Assembly: GCF_034432235.1 (NCBI RefSeq)
Contig: NZ_DAOUCJ010000029.1
Location: 40,852 to 104,851 of the forward strand
Direction of reading: 5' to 3'
Length of the DNA: 64,000 nt
Source: Thermoflexus sp.
GTDB lineage: Bacteria > Chloroflexota > Anaerolineae > Thermoflexales > Thermoflexaceae
The notes beneath the pieces are model-generated. The model saw only the letters and a list, made by a program, of their open reading frames with translations. It did no database searches and was not told where the DNA came from. The number at the start of each line of letters is the position of its first letter. Within the stretch, counting starts at the first letter, position 1. The position numbers were made by a program, and so were the translations under genes. This document shows positions 8,471-17,344 of the stretch, piece after piece.

Positions 8471-8595
8471 GGAGACCCCTAAGATGAGAGGGTGGGAAGC
8501 GCCCAAGGTGCCCCGCATCCCTCATCTGGAAGGGAGGAGAGGCATCGATGGATCCCTCCGAAGAACCTCGCCGGGATTTCCCGGGTGGGCTGCGT

Positions 8596-8622
8596 TTGCC
8601 CGTGTGAGCGACCGGTTATAAT
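8596..8622 (+). promoter_or_regulatory. candidate sigma-70 promoter
   Basis: TTGCCC and a perfect TATAAT are separated by 15 nt, about 34 nt upstream of the DUF4058 start. The spacer is short, but the -10 box stands out in this GC-rich DNA. Confidence 0.5.
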
Positions 8623-8655
8623 GAGAGCCAGAGCGAACCAGGCGGGAGGTCGGGC

Positions 8656-9437
8656 ATGCCTTCCCCATTCCCCGGTATGGATCCCTATCTGGAGCGGCCG
8701 GATCTGTGGCCGGACTTCCACAGCAATCTGGCCTCTGAAATTCAGGCTCAGTTGAACCGCCAGATCACGCCGCGTTACTTCGCGCGCCTGTCGGTCTCGA
8801 TCACATATGAGGTGGTGGAGATCGGGGAGGCCCATATCGTGCGGCCGGATGTCTCGATCCATCAGCTTTCCCCTTCTTCGGAGGCGGGGACCTCCGTAGC
8901 CATCCCGCCGGCCCCCGTGAAAAGCCGGATCCCCCTGGAGGTGCCGTTGCGTCTTTACAGCGTCGGGATCCGTAAGACGGACACCGAACAGCGGGTGACG
9001 GTGATCGAGATCCTCTCGCCGGTGAACAAGCGGGTCGGGATGAGGCCCACGCCGACTACCTGCGCAAGCGGCGGGATCTCTTGCGGTCCGCGGTTCATCT
9101 GCTGGAAATCGATCTGCTGCGGGGCGGGGAGCGCCCGCCCCTGGAGGACCCGGTGCCTCCTGCTCCCTATTACGTGATCCTGAGCCGGGCAGACCGCCGG
9201 CCGACGGTGGAGGTGTGGCCGATCCGGCTGATGGATCCGCTGCCGGTGCTTCCGGTTCCGCTGCTGGAGCCTGATCCAGATGTGCCGCTGGATCTGGGGG
9301 CGGCGGTGGCGACGGTCTACGAGCGCGGGGCTTACGGGGTGCAGATCGATTACCGTCAGCCTCCTCCCCCGCCCCCCTTCTCGGAGGAAGAGATGGCCTG
9401 GCTGGATGCCCGGTTGCGGGAACGGGGCTATCGATAG
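8656..9437 (+). pseudogene. DUF4058 family protein, frameshifted
   Basis: The N-terminal half (MPSPFPGMDPYLERPDLWPDFH, a DUF4058 signature) runs in one frame to about 9035. The C-terminal half (LLRSAVHLLEIDLLRGGERP to LDARLRERGYR) continues in the frame that is one base shorter. The join lies in SPVNKRVG, where the GGGAT at 9037-9041 would need one more G to restore a continuous protein. This is a single-base deletion in a G tract. The two halves together give the normal length of about 260 residues. It could be a true mutation, a sequencing error or, less likely, recoding. DUF4058 has no established function and is common in Chloroflexi and cyanobacteria. Confidence 0.85.
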
Positions 9438-9509
9438 GCCAACCGGGACGGTCGGGCTCCGTAGAAGCGTTTGGGAACCGCTGTGGAGCGAGCCCCAAGT
9501 AGCTCCTGT

Positions 9510-10022
9510 TTATGAAGCGACGGCCGCCGCCTGGCGTTCCATCTCCGCCCGCTGGCGGCGCAGCTCCGCCAGGGTCTTCTCGGTCGCTTCCATCAGGGCC
9601 ATCAGCTCCTGGCTGGAGCGATCGAAGGCCCGCCCCAGCACCCGCAGGAACAGCATCAGGATCCCCAGCCCCCGCTGGACGTCGGGATCCCCCAGCGCCT
9701 TCACCAGGGAGACCGGCCCCATGCGGGGCAGCTCCTTCATGCGCTCCGGCGTCAGCTCCCGGTTCAGCTCCTCCACCAGGCGGCTCATCATCACCGTGAT
9801 CAGGGTGGGCTCCACCATCTCCACCACGTGGAGCAGATACGCCATGTTGGCCCCGATCTTCAACAGACGGGGGTCCATCAAATAGGACAGGGAATCGGGG
9901 AGCAGCTCCACCACGTCCTCGAGGAGGGTCAGCGCCCCGGTCTCGTTCATCCGGATCAACAGGGAAAGGGCCCGTTCCAGGGCTTCCTGGGCCTTCGGGT
10001 CCTGAAGGGTTTGCTCTGTCAT
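9510..10022 (-). CDS. DUF1641 domain-containing protein
   Basis: This 170-residue soluble protein is largely helical. The DUF1641 core is visible around LPDSLSYLMDPRLLKIGANMAYLL and LGDPDVQRGLGILMLFLRVLGRAF, and the C-terminal segment LAELRRQRAEMERQAA is coiled-coil-like. The gene starts 24 nt after the SQR-like gene with AGGAGG upstream, so both are one transcript. DUF1641 proteins are frequent neighbours of sulfide:quinone oxidoreductases and formate-dehydrogenase accessory genes. A role as an accessory protein of the oxidoreductase is inferred from context. Confidence 0.88.
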   Translation of the reverse strand: MTEQTLQDPKAQEALERALSLLIRMNETGALTLLEDVVELLPDSLSYLMDPRLLKIGANMAYLLHVVEMVEPTLITVMMSRLVEELNRELTPERMKELPRMGPVSLVKALGDPDVQRGLGILMLFLRVLGRAFDRSSQELMALMEATEKTLAELRRQRAEMERQAAAVAS

Positions 10023-10046
10023 GGCCGCATGCCTCCTGCCTCGAGT

Positions 10047-11198
10047 TCAGCTCAGATACGTGGCGAACCACATGGACTCAAAGAGCATCTTGGTCAGGCG
10101 GATGGCCTTGCTGCGGCCCAGCACGCCGCAGGAAGGCGGGCCGGACAGATCCAGGATGCGGGTGAAGTCGCACATGGGCAGCACGGCGTCGTCGCCGAAA
10201 TCCATGATGCACATCGCCACGGGGGTGAAGCTCTCGCCGATGTAGGCGCCCTTGAGCTCGGCCAGGATCTGGTTGGCCACGAACTCCGCCTGGAAGTGGG
10301 CGACCACGCCGGCCGCGGGCAGGTTGATGGCCGGGTTCACCATATCCCCGATGGCGAACACATCGGGGTCCGCCATGCACCGGAACGTCTGCGGATCCAC
10401 CAGCGGGAAGCCGGCCGGGGTGAGCAGCCCGGGGCACATCCCGGCGGAGCTCGGCCGATGCGGCGGGACCATGATCAACAGGTCAAAGGGGATCTCCCGC
10501 CCATCCTGGCCGATGAGCCGGCGGCGCTCCGGATCGATGGCCTGGGCGTTGAAATTCCCCTCGAAGCGGACCCCCTTGCTGGACAGGATCTCGGAGATCA
10601 CGCCGCTGATGGCCGGCCCCATGGCCGAGAGGGGCTGGGGATGCGGATGGGCCAGGATGATTTCCGATTGGCTCCGCAGCCGACGGGCGCGGAGGGCGAA
10701 ATCCAGCTGCCCGGCGATCTCATAAGGGGCGGGGGGACAGCGGTAATAAGGCCCCGAGACGCCGATCACGATCCGCCCCCCTTCGAACCGCTGGATGGCC
10801 TCCCGCATCCGGAGGGCCCCCTCGAGGGTCCAGGGATGATGGGCCACTTCGAAGCCGGGCATGAGATCCGGCTTGATCTCAGCGCCGAGGGAGACCACCA
10901 TCAGGTCATAGGAGAGCTCTTGCCCGTTCACCCGAACCCGCTTCTCGGGGATGCGGATCTCCTGCACCTCGCCCTGGATCACGCGGACGCCCTTCTTCTC
11001 CAGGTTCTTCAGCGGTCGGCGCACCTGTTCCGGCTCTTTGAAGCCCAGGGCCACCCATGGGAAGGAAGGCATGAAGTAGTGATAGGGGCTGCGATCCACC
11101 AGGAGGATCTCGTGGTCGGTCCCACGCAGGCCGCGGGCCAGCTTGTTGGCGACCACCAGGCCGCCGCTGCCGCCACCCAGGATCACGATCCTCGCCAT
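10047..11198 (-). CDS. sulfide:quinone oxidoreductase-like FAD-dependent protein
   Basis: The 383-residue protein starts with the FAD-binding Rossmann motif IVILGGGSGGLVVANKLA. The centre has YYRCPPAPYEIAG, a conserved segment of SQR-family proteins with a redox-candidate Cys. The second FAD contact is PDVFAIGDMVN, followed by LPAAGVVAHFQAEFVANQI. This is the pattern of sulfide:quinone oxidoreductase/FCSD-like flavoproteins, which pass electrons from sulfide to the quinone pool at the membrane face. The C-terminal helix (LTKMLFESMWFATYLS) may be the membrane anchor. The start has GGAGGTGACCG upstream. The full SQR Cys set is not clearly present, so another substrate is possible. Confidence 0.85.
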   Translation of the reverse strand: MARIVILGGGSGGLVVANKLARGLRGTDHEILLVDRSPYHYFMPSFPWVALGFKEPEQVRRPLKNLEKKGVRVIQGEVQEIRIPEKRVRVNGQELSYDLMVVSLGAEIKPDLMPGFEVAHHPWTLEGALRMREAIQRFEGGRIVIGVSGPYYRCPPAPYEIAGQLDFALRARRLRSQSEIILAHPHPQPLSAMGPAISGVISEILSSKGVRFEGNFNAQAIDPERRRLIGQDGREIPFDLLIMVPPHRPSSAGMCPGLLTPAGFPLVDPQTFRCMADPDVFAIGDMVNPAINLPAAGVVAHFQAEFVANQILAELKGAYIGESFTPVAMCIMDFGDDAVLPMCDFTRILDLSGPPSCGVLGRSKAIRLTKMLFESMWFATYLS

Positions 11199-11386
11199 CG
11201 GTCACCTCCAGGCCGGGAAATCGGAGGGGGAACCTTAGCAGGTTTTCCCCATATCTTTGGATGCAGCCCCCTGGGACCGGTGACATCTCTCCAGAAGGAG
11301 ATCTGGAGCCTCACTGGGGTTGTTTAAAGAGGGGAGAGAAAAGGGGGTTGCTTTCGGCGGCTTCGGCTCCCGGACAGGTTCCGCGG

Positions 11387-12394
11387 TTACGCCTTGCCCG
11401 GGATGCGGGATCCCCGCAGGCAGCCCTGGGCCTCTGCGAGGAGCGCGCGCCAGGAGGACCAGTCCGGATCCCTGGAGGCTTCCTGGAGCAATCGCTCCAT
11501 CGCCATACGGCCGGGGAAGGATCCGATGACACCCCAGACGGTGCAGGCCAGGGCGCCGGCGGCGTTGCCCAGAAGGGCGGCCACCTCGGGGCGGGTTCCG
11601 CATGCCATGCCGAACAGGAATCCGGCATTGAAGGCATCGCCCGCACCGGTCGTGTCGCTCACCGGAACCCGAAAGGCGGGGACGGCGATATCCTCGCCTT
11701 CGCGCCCCAGCAGCCGGCACCCCTGTTCCCCGCGCTTCAGGGCCATCCAGCGCAAGCCCGGGGCTTCGTCGAACCCCCGGCGCGGCTCGGGTCCGAAGAG
11801 GATCCAGGCCTCCTTTTCGGTGAGCAGGAGGATGTGTGTCCGATGCAGGGCTCCCCGCACGGCCTCCGGGGCCATCCGGCAGGCCGGCAGCCCGGGGTCC
11901 AGGGCGCATCGTAGGCCGTGGGCGGCCGCTTCTTCCAGCAACGCCATGGCTGTGCGGCGCAGGGGGCTTTCTTCCAGGAGGGCATAGCCGGAGAGGTGGA
12001 AGAAAGCGGCGCGGCGGAGGCGGGCGCGGTCTTCCTCTCGAAGCGCGGCGAAGCGGCTGGCGCCGCGGTAGGAGAGCATCGTCCGCTCGCCGTCGGGGGT
12101 GACGAGGATCGTGATGATTGAGGTGGGGGCTTCAGGGCGTCGCTGTATGCTGCGGACATCCACCCCGCTGGCGGCGAGCTGAGCGCGCACCCATTCCCCC
12201 AGGGGATCGATGCCGACGGCGCCGATCAGAGCGGTGGAAAGCCCCAGGGCGGCGGCCACGGCGGCCGTGTTCGCCGCCGACCCTCCGGCCCGGAGGATCA
12301 TCCGCTGGACGTGGGCATCTCCGCTGGGCTCGGGGAGCCCGGGGAGCGCCAGATAGAGATCCACTGTGACATCGCCGATGGCCAGCAGCTCCAA
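11387..12394 (-). CDS. PfkB-family carbohydrate kinase
   Basis: A 335-residue ribokinase-fold sugar kinase. The N-terminus has ELLAIGDVTVDLYL and the substrate-lid glycine motif RAGGSAANTAAVAAALG. The C-terminal PfkB signature DTTGAGDAFNAGFLFG contains the catalytic Asp and anion hole. The substrate, such as ribose, fructose or 2-keto-3-deoxygluconate, cannot be read from the sequence. It lies downstream of a LOG/DprA-like gene and proC on the same strand, with a 51-nt gap, so co-transcription is possible. Confidence 0.9.
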   Translation of the reverse strand: MELLAIGDVTVDLYLALPGLPEPSGDAHVQRMILRAGGSAANTAAVAAALGLSTALIGAVGIDPLGEWVRAQLAASGVDVRSIQRRPEAPTSIITILVTPDGERTMLSYRGASRFAALREEDRARLRRAAFFHLSGYALLEESPLRRTAMALLEEAAAHGLRCALDPGLPACRMAPEAVRGALHRTHILLLTEKEAWILFGPEPRRGFDEAPGLRWMALKRGEQGCRLLGREGEDIAVPAFRVPVSDTTGAGDAFNAGFLFGMACGTRPEVAALLGNAAGALACTVWGVIGSFPGRMAMERLLQEASRDPDWSSWRALLAEAQGCLRGSRIPGKA

Positions 12395-12445
12395 GGGCGA
12401 GCTCGGTCCTTATAGATGGGCGAGTCCCAATAAGGGGAAAGGGCA

Positions 12446-12955
12446 TCACAAGCTCGTGGCCTTCCGCGCCCGGGCCAGGGCGCGGCGCACCGCTTCCGCC
12501 GGGGTGGAGACCCGTTCGATCGGCACGGTCACGCCGGGGCGATGGAGGACCCATGTCTCCAGGCCGATCACGGGGATGCCCCATTTGAGGGCCAGGGCGA
12601 TCTCCGAGAGGGTGCCGAACTCCCCGCCGATGGCGATCACCGCCTCGGCGGCGCGCACGACGAGGGCATTCCGCGCCTCCCCCAGCCCGGTGGGCAGGGG
12701 AAGACGCACATAGGGGTTGGCCTCTTCGGGATCGTTGCCCGGAAGGATGCCAACGGTGAGCCCGCCGGCCTCCACGGCGCCCCGGCAGACTGCCTCCATC
12801 ACCCCGCCGCGGCCCCCGCAGATCACCACCGCGCCGGCTGCCGTTAGCAGCCGCCCGACCTGTTCCGCCCAGGCCTCCTCCTGGGGGGTGGCCTCGCTGC
12901 TCCCCACCACCGCGATCCGGATCGGCCGGTCAACGTTCAAGGCGTTCCACTTCAT
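12446..12955 (-). CDS. TIGR00725 family (LOG/DprA-related) Rossmann-fold protein
   Basis: The 169-residue protein has IRIAVVGSSEATPQE, GAVVICGGRGGVMEAVCRGA and GGEFGTLSEIALALKWGIPVIGL. This is the nucleotide-binding pattern of the TIGR00725 family, related to the lysine decarboxylase-like LOG and DprA folds. The PGGxGT-type motif appears here as IGGEFGTLSE. The family function is unproven; nucleotide or nucleoside monophosphate binding is expected. Its start overlaps the end of proC by 26 nt, suggesting coupled translation. Confidence 0.87.
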   Translation of the reverse strand: MKWNALNVDRPIRIAVVGSSEATPQEEAWAEQVGRLLTAAGAVVICGGRGGVMEAVCRGAVEAGGLTVGILPGNDPEEANPYVRLPLPTGLGEARNALVVRAAEAVIAIGGEFGTLSEIALALKWGIPVIGLETWVLHRPGVTVPIERVSTPAEAVRRALARARKATSL

Positions 12956-13784
12956 CGGCAGCCCCCCGGCCCAGCTGTCGGGAACGCACGTAGGCGGCCC
13001 AGATGGCGCGGGAGATCACCGTGCGGAAGCCGCCCTTCTCCAGGTGATACAGGGCTTCCGCCGTCGTGCCGCCCGGCGAGGTGACCTGATTGCGCAACGC
13101 CGCCAGGTGCAGGCCGGACTGGCGAGCGTAGAGGGCGGAGCCGATGACGGTCTGGTAGACCAGCTGCTCGGCCACCCGTCGGGAGAACCCCAGGTGCACC
13201 CCGGCGTCCACCATGGCTTCCATAAACAGGAACACATACGCTGGCCCTGTCCCGGTCAGGGCCGTGGCCATATCCAGGTAGCGCTCGTCATCGACGTAGA
13301 CCTCCTCGCCCATCGCCCGCATGAGGAGGACGGCATGTTCCCGCTGTCGCGGGGTCACCTCTTCCGTGGCCGTCCACACGGTGATCCCCTGACCGATCTG
13401 GGCGGGGGTGTTGGGCATGGCGCGGATGATGGCGGGGACCCCCAGGCCCTCCCGCAGGGTGGCGATGCGGACGCCGGCGGCGATGGAGAAGATGAGGGCT
13501 TCCGGGCGGATGTGGCCCCGCAGCTCCGGGAGCACGCGAGGGATCACCTGGGGCTTGACGGAGAGGACCACGATCTCGGCCTCGGCCGCCGCTTCCGGGT
13601 TATGCGTGGTCGTCCGCACGCCGTAGCGGCCCTGGAGCTCCAGCCCGCGTTCCGGCCGCGGCCCGCTGGCGATGATGTCCTGAGGATCGATCAGGTGATC
13701 GCGTAGAAGCCCGCGGATCATCGCCTCGGCCATCACCCCGCTGCCGATGAAGGCGATCCGCGGCAGACGCGCATCCTCCACCAT
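12930..13784 (-). CDS. proC: pyrroline-5-carboxylate reductase
   Basis: The 284-residue enzyme catalyses the last step of proline synthesis, reducing pyrroline-5-carboxylate with NAD(P)H. The Rossmann motif IAFIGSGVMAEAMIRGLL is near the N-terminus. VLSVKPQV, FSIAAGV and IIRAMPNTPAQIGQG follow, and the C-terminal domain has the ALTGTGPAYVFLFMEAM and QVTSPGGTTAEAL signatures. The ATG at 13784 is preceded by GGAGGGAGG. The longer in-frame extension to 14054 is basic and proline-rich with no homology and was left out. The length matches the family. Confidence 0.96.
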   Translation of the reverse strand: MVEDARLPRIAFIGSGVMAEAMIRGLLRDHLIDPQDIIASGPRPERGLELQGRYGVRTTTHNPEAAAEAEIVVLSVKPQVIPRVLPELRGHIRPEALIFSIAAGVRIATLREGLGVPAIIRAMPNTPAQIGQGITVWTATEEVTPRQREHAVLLMRAMGEEVYVDDERYLDMATALTGTGPAYVFLFMEAMVDAGVHLGFSRRVAEQLVYQTVIGSALYARQSGLHLAALRNQVTSPGGTTAEALYHLEKGGFRTVISRAIWAAYVRSRQLGRGAADEVERLER

Positions 13785-14038
13785 CTGTTTCCTCCCTCCG
13801 GATCGAGCTTGCGCCATAAGGGCTTTTTCCAGCGATACACCCCGGATATGGGTCAATATAGGCCGCCTGGAGTTTCCAGCAGGTGGTCGCCTCTCCCCGT
13901 ACGGTTTCGCTGCGGAGGAGGGTGGCCGTGAAACAATGCTCAGGCGGCATGGCTTCCATCCGCGGATGGCAGGTTGCGTTAAAGTATAGAGGAGGAAGAT
14001 GAATGGAAGCAAGAAGGAGCCGGCGAAAGCATGGCGCA

Positions 14039-14047
14039 TGTTATAAT
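14039..14047 (+). promoter_or_regulatory. extended -10 promoter of rpmH
   Basis: TG-T-TATAAT, a perfect extended -10 element, lies 38 nt before the rpmH start. No clear -35 box is seen. It sits in a short AT-rich island between the divergent proC and rpmH genes. Confidence 0.6.
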
Positions 14048-14084
14048 TACCCATTGCGCAGCCTCATGGGGAGGTTGATCCAAG

Positions 14085-14288
14085 ATGCCCAAGCGGACTT
14101 ACCAGCCTAAGCGGCGCAAGCGGTTGAAAGTGCATGGCTTCCTGGCCCGCATGCGCACCAAAGGCGGGCGGCGCGTGTTGAAGGCGCGGCGGTTGAAGGG
14201 CCGCTGGCGGCTGACGCCCCAATATGAGGGGGCCAAGCGGATTAACTGGAAGGGGAAGTATCGGGGGCCCTCCGGCCGTAAAGACTGA
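14085..14288 (+). CDS. rpmH: 50S ribosomal protein bL34 with C-terminal extension
   Basis: The first 46 or so residues ([19 protein letters not shown] and [23 protein letters not shown]) are a canonical bL34. The usual protein ends there at 44-50 residues. This one goes on for about 20 more, ending in [19 protein letters not shown], which is basic and could contact rRNA. GGGGAGG lies upstream of the ATG. It heads the rpmH-rnpA-yidD string. The extension could be lineage-specific; I cannot compare homologues here. Confidence 0.96.
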   Translation: MPKRTYQPKRRKRLKVHGFLARMRTKGGRRVLKARRLKGRWRLTPQYEGAKRINWKGKYRGPSGRKD

Positions 14289-14302
14289 ATGTCCCTCGAA
14301 CC

Positions 14303-14644
14303 GTGGCTTCGCTGGTTCGCCTGCGTCACCGGAAGGCCATTGAGCGGGTCCTGCAGGAAGGACGCTCCTGGTCCAATGCGCTTCTGAAATTGAAGGCGGC
14401 CCCGAATGATCTCGGAGTCACGCGGGTGGCCGTGATCGCCGGGCGCCGTGCCATCGGCAAGGCGGTTCGCCGGAATCGAGCCAAGCGCCTGCTTCGGGAA
14501 GCCGCTCGCCTGCATCTCCATGAGATCCAGCCGGGCTGGGATCTGGTCCTCATCGCCCGCCCCGGTTTAATCGGGCGCAAGCGACAGGATGCGGAAGCCG
14601 CGCTGCTGGAAGCGCTCGCCCAATTGGGCTTGTTGCGAGAATAG
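14303..14644 (+). CDS. rnpA: ribonuclease P protein component
   Basis: The 113-residue basic protein assists the RNase P RNA in maturing tRNA 5' ends. The N-terminus [20 protein letters not shown] replaces the usual RLRKxxDFxxVxxxG motif. The signature is intact as [27 protein letters not shown] (the RNR box). The first codon is GTG at 14303, 14 nt after the rpmH stop, so a slightly different start is possible. The gene order rpmH-rnpA-yidD-yidC is the widespread bacterial one. Confidence 0.94.
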   Translation: MASLVRLRHRKAIERVLQEGRSWSNALLKLKAAPNDLGVTRVAVIAGRRAIGKAVRRNRAKRLLREAARLHLHEIQPGWDLVLIARPGLIGRKRQDAEAALLEALAQLGLLRE

Positions 14645-14724
14645 GACGCCGTCTCACGGATCGTGCCTCCTGGGATTGGCAGTGGGAATGGGGATTCCCG
14701 GTTATCCTATTTGCAAGCTGGGAG

Positions 14725-14976
14725 ATGCGGATGAGGAAGGGATCGGGATGGCGATGGACCCGTCTGCCGGCCTGGATCGCCCTGGGGCTTATTCGCCTTT
14801 ACCAGCGGCTGATCTCTCCGCTGCTGCCGCCCAGCTGTCGCTTCTACCCGAGCTGCTCCCAGTATACCTATGAGGCCATCGCCCGCTATGGGCTGCTCCG
14901 GGGGGGATGGCTGGGGGTCCGGAGGATCGCCCGTTGTCATCCTTTCCACCCCGGGGGATACGATCCGGTGCCCTGA
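14725..14976 (+). CDS. yidD: membrane protein insertion efficiency factor YidD
   Basis: The 83-residue protein carries the YidD family core: [25 protein letters not shown] then [12 protein letters not shown] and [17 protein letters not shown]. Family members have an N-terminal amphipathic helix and support YidC-dependent membrane insertion. The Cys positions ([16 protein letters not shown]) are conserved. It lies 80 nt after rnpA and just upstream of the PQQ lipoprotein and yidC. The start codon choice between 14725 and a codon shortly after is not certain. Confidence 0.95.
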   Translation: MRMRKGSGWRWTRLPAWIALGLIRLYQRLISPLLPPSCRFYPSCSQYTYEAIARYGLLRGGWLGVRRIARCHPFHPGGYDPVP

Positions 14977-15113
14977 GGGAGAAGAGATCGGAATGCTTTC
15001 GGGGTGAGGGCCTCCCTGAACGGCTGGCGTCCGGCGAAACATCCAGGAGCTTCATTCAGGGTTGCTCCCCTTCTGGGGGTGGAAGTCCGGTTTCCATAAC
15101 CGCTCTGGAGGAC

Positions 15114-16247
15114 ATGTCGTTGAAGGCGACGACGATGTCGTGGAAGACGCTGGGATGGATGGGGGTTCTCCTCACATTGGTGCTTGCCGGTTGTAGCGGC
15201 GCGGGATCCAGCTGGCCCGGGATTCAGGTGGCGGGGGATATCCTCTATGTGGCGGATCTCGATCACGTGCTGGCGGTTCAGGCTTCCTCCGGCCAGGAAC
15301 AATGGCGGTTCCCCCCGAAGGGAGGAAACGCTGGGGCCTGTGGAGGCGCTTACCACGCTGCTCCCGCGGTGCTGGAAGGGTGGGTGATCATCGCGGCGGA
15401 GAATCCGGGAACCGGGGAAAGCCGCCTTTGCGGGCTGGTGCGGGGGAACGGAGCGCTCCAGTGGGTGTATCCCCCGTTGGATCAGCCCCCTCTGGGCCCG
15501 ATTTTTGCGGGTCTGATCACCGATGGGACGCGGGTCTTCGTGGGGACCGGGGATGGATGGATGCTGGCCCTGGAAGGGGCGAGCGGCCGGGTCCTCTGGC
15601 GGACCCGTCTCCCGGAGGCGGGTCGGGGTGCGGCCCGGATCTGGGCCACCCCGGTCCTTTCGGGGACCATGGTCATCGTGGGGACAATGGATCATCGCCT
15701 GCTGGCCCTGGATGGGGAGAGCGGCGCGCTGCGGTGGCCGGCCCCCTTCCAGGCCCGCGGGGCGATCGCAGGCGCGCTGACGCTGGATGGAGACACGCTG
15801 TATGCTGGGGCCTTCGATGATCATCTTTACGCCGTGGATCCGGCCACCGGTCAGGAGCGATGGCGGTTTCGGGCCAACCACTGGGTCTGGGATGGGCCGG
15901 CGGTCGCCGGGGACCGGTTGATCGTGGGCGATATGAGCGGCCAGGTGTTCGCGCTGGACCGCCAGGGGCGTCCGCTCTGGCCCCAACCGTTCCAGGCGAA
16001 CGGGCCGGTTCGCGCCCGACCTCTGGTGGTAGGGAACAGGATTTACGTCGCCGATGAGGCCGGCTGGATCCATCTGGTGAATCTGGAGGACGGGGCGAGG
16101 ATCAAATCGGTCAGCCTGGCTCCGGGGCGCCTCCTGGCCGCTCCTGTGGCGGTTGCGGACCGGATCGTGGTGGCTCCAACCGGTGGGCCGTTCCGCCTGG
16201 TGGCGTTCCACCCGGATCTGACGGAGGCCTGGAAGCTGAGCCGCTAA
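15114..16247 (+). CDS. PQQ-binding-like beta-propeller lipoprotein
   Basis: The 377-residue protein starts with a lipoprotein signal (LLTLVLAGCSG, lipobox LAGC at about residue 27), so it should be anchored on the outer face of the membrane. The mature part consists of beta-propeller blades, each with a DPATGQERWRF-like motif (for example LEGASGRVLWRTRL, LDGESGALRWP, VDPATGQERWRF), resembling BamB/PQQ-like propellers. The ATG at 15114 has GGAG upstream; longer in-frame starts are unsupported. Its location between yidD and yidC suggests a role in membrane or cell-surface protein assembly. This is inferred from context only. Confidence 0.88.
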   Translation: MSLKATTMSWKTLGWMGVLLTLVLAGCSGAGSSWPGIQVAGDILYVADLDHVLAVQASSGQEQWRFPPKGGNAGACGGAYHAAPAVLEGWVIIAAENPGTGESRLCGLVRGNGALQWVYPPLDQPPLGPIFAGLITDGTRVFVGTGDGWMLALEGASGRVLWRTRLPEAGRGAARIWATPVLSGTMVIVGTMDHRLLALDGESGALRWPAPFQARGAIAGALTLDGDTLYAGAFDDHLYAVDPATGQERWRFRANHWVWDGPAVAGDRLIVGDMSGQVFALDRQGRPLWPQPFQANGPVRARPLVVGNRIYVADEAGWIHLVNLEDGARIKSVSLAPGRLLAAPVAVADRIVVAPTGGPFRLVAFHPDLTEAWKLSR

Positions 16248-16313
16248 AGGAGGAAATGGCCCTGAAGGAGTTTTCCCTCCCGCGAAGGGCCTGTTGAATC
16301 GTAAGGAGGTTCG

Positions 16314-17195
16314 ATGAATCCCATCACGTTGGTGACGAACCTGCTGTTCTTCCAGCCGCTGGTGAATCTCCTCCTGGTGCTCTATGCCGCTCTGGGCCGG
16401 AATTTCGTGCTGGCGATCGTGGCCCTGACGGTGCTGATCCGTCTGTTGCTCTATCCGCTGATGGCCCAGCAGCAACGGGCGGCGAAGAAGATGCAGGAGC
16501 TGCAGCCCCGGCTCCAGGAGCTCCAGAAGAAATACGCCAAAGATCGGGAGAAGCTGGCCCAGGAGCAGATGAAGCTCTACAAAGAGGCGGGGGTCAACCC
16601 CCTCGGCGGCTGCCTTCCCCTGCTCATCCAGTTCCCCATCCTGATCGCCGTTTACCAGGCCATTATCCACGTCCTGGCCCTCAACCCCATGGCCGTCATT
16701 GACCTGGCCAAGCTGCTCTACCGATTCAATGGGTTCCCGGCCTTGGCCACGTTGCTTCCGATCCAGAGCCAGTTCCTGCTCTGGGACCTGGGGCGCCCGG
16801 AGCGGATTTTCATCCCGGTAGGGGGGATCCTCATCCCCTTGCCGATCATGACCCTGCTGGTGATCCTCACCACCTGGTGGTCCCAGAAGGTCATGACGCC
16901 TCCGAGCACGGATCCCCAGGCCCGCATGACCACCCAGCTGATGAACCTGTATATGCCCCTTTTCTTCGGGTGGATCAGCTATAACCTGGCGGTGGGGTTG
17001 AGCATTTACTTTATCGTCACGAACCTGATCTCGGTGATCCAGTTCGCCCTCGTCACGCGGGATTGGCGGGGCTTCCTGGCTCGTCGCTTCCCTCGAGGCC
17101 GCGAGATGCCAGCTGCTTCTCCTTCCTCGTCCTCGGGCTCCGCCCCTTCTGTGGAGTCCTCCCGACCGCGCCGGAAGACCCGGGGAGGCCGATGA
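16314..17195 (+). CDS. yidC: membrane protein insertase YidC/Oxa1
   Basis: The 293-residue protein is a short, Gram-positive/Oxa1-type YidC lacking the large periplasmic domain. It has five or so membrane segments, an Arg in the first core helix (LIRLLLYPLM, about residue 43), a long cytoplasmic helical hairpin (KKMQELQPRLQEL and LYKEAGVNPLGGCLP) and the conserved LIQFPILIAVYQ. The C-terminus is rich in Ser and Arg, typical for ribosome docking. The start has AAGGAGG upstream. It acts in the insertion and folding of membrane proteins with or without SecYEG. Confidence 0.95.
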   Translation: MNPITLVTNLLFFQPLVNLLLVLYAALGRNFVLAIVALTVLIRLLLYPLMAQQQRAAKKMQELQPRLQELQKKYAKDREKLAQEQMKLYKEAGVNPLGGCLPLLIQFPILIAVYQAIIHVLALNPMAVIDLAKLLYRFNGFPALATLLPIQSQFLLWDLGRPERIFIPVGGILIPLPIMTLLVILTTWWSQKVMTPPSTDPQARMTTQLMNLYMPLFFGWISYNLAVGLSIYFIVTNLISVIQFALVTRDWRGFLARRFPRGREMPAASPSSSSGSAPSVESSRPRRKTRGGR

Positions 17196-17344
17196 GGGAA
17201 TGGAAGTGGAAACCGCGCTTTCCCTCCCTCCATGCCGCGCGGCGGCACCGGGAGGGGAAGGGAAAGGAGGGGGAAAGCCTCTGATGCGGCGGGGCTCTTT
17301 CGCCCTCTGGAGCTCACGGAACAAACCCAGGCGGGAAGGGTGAG

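Noticed and set aside
14937..17324. 795-codon minus-strand frame over the PQQ lipoprotein and yidC
   Set aside because: A shadow of GC-rich coding DNA; rich in Pro/His/Arg/Gln and without homology; opposite genes are certain.
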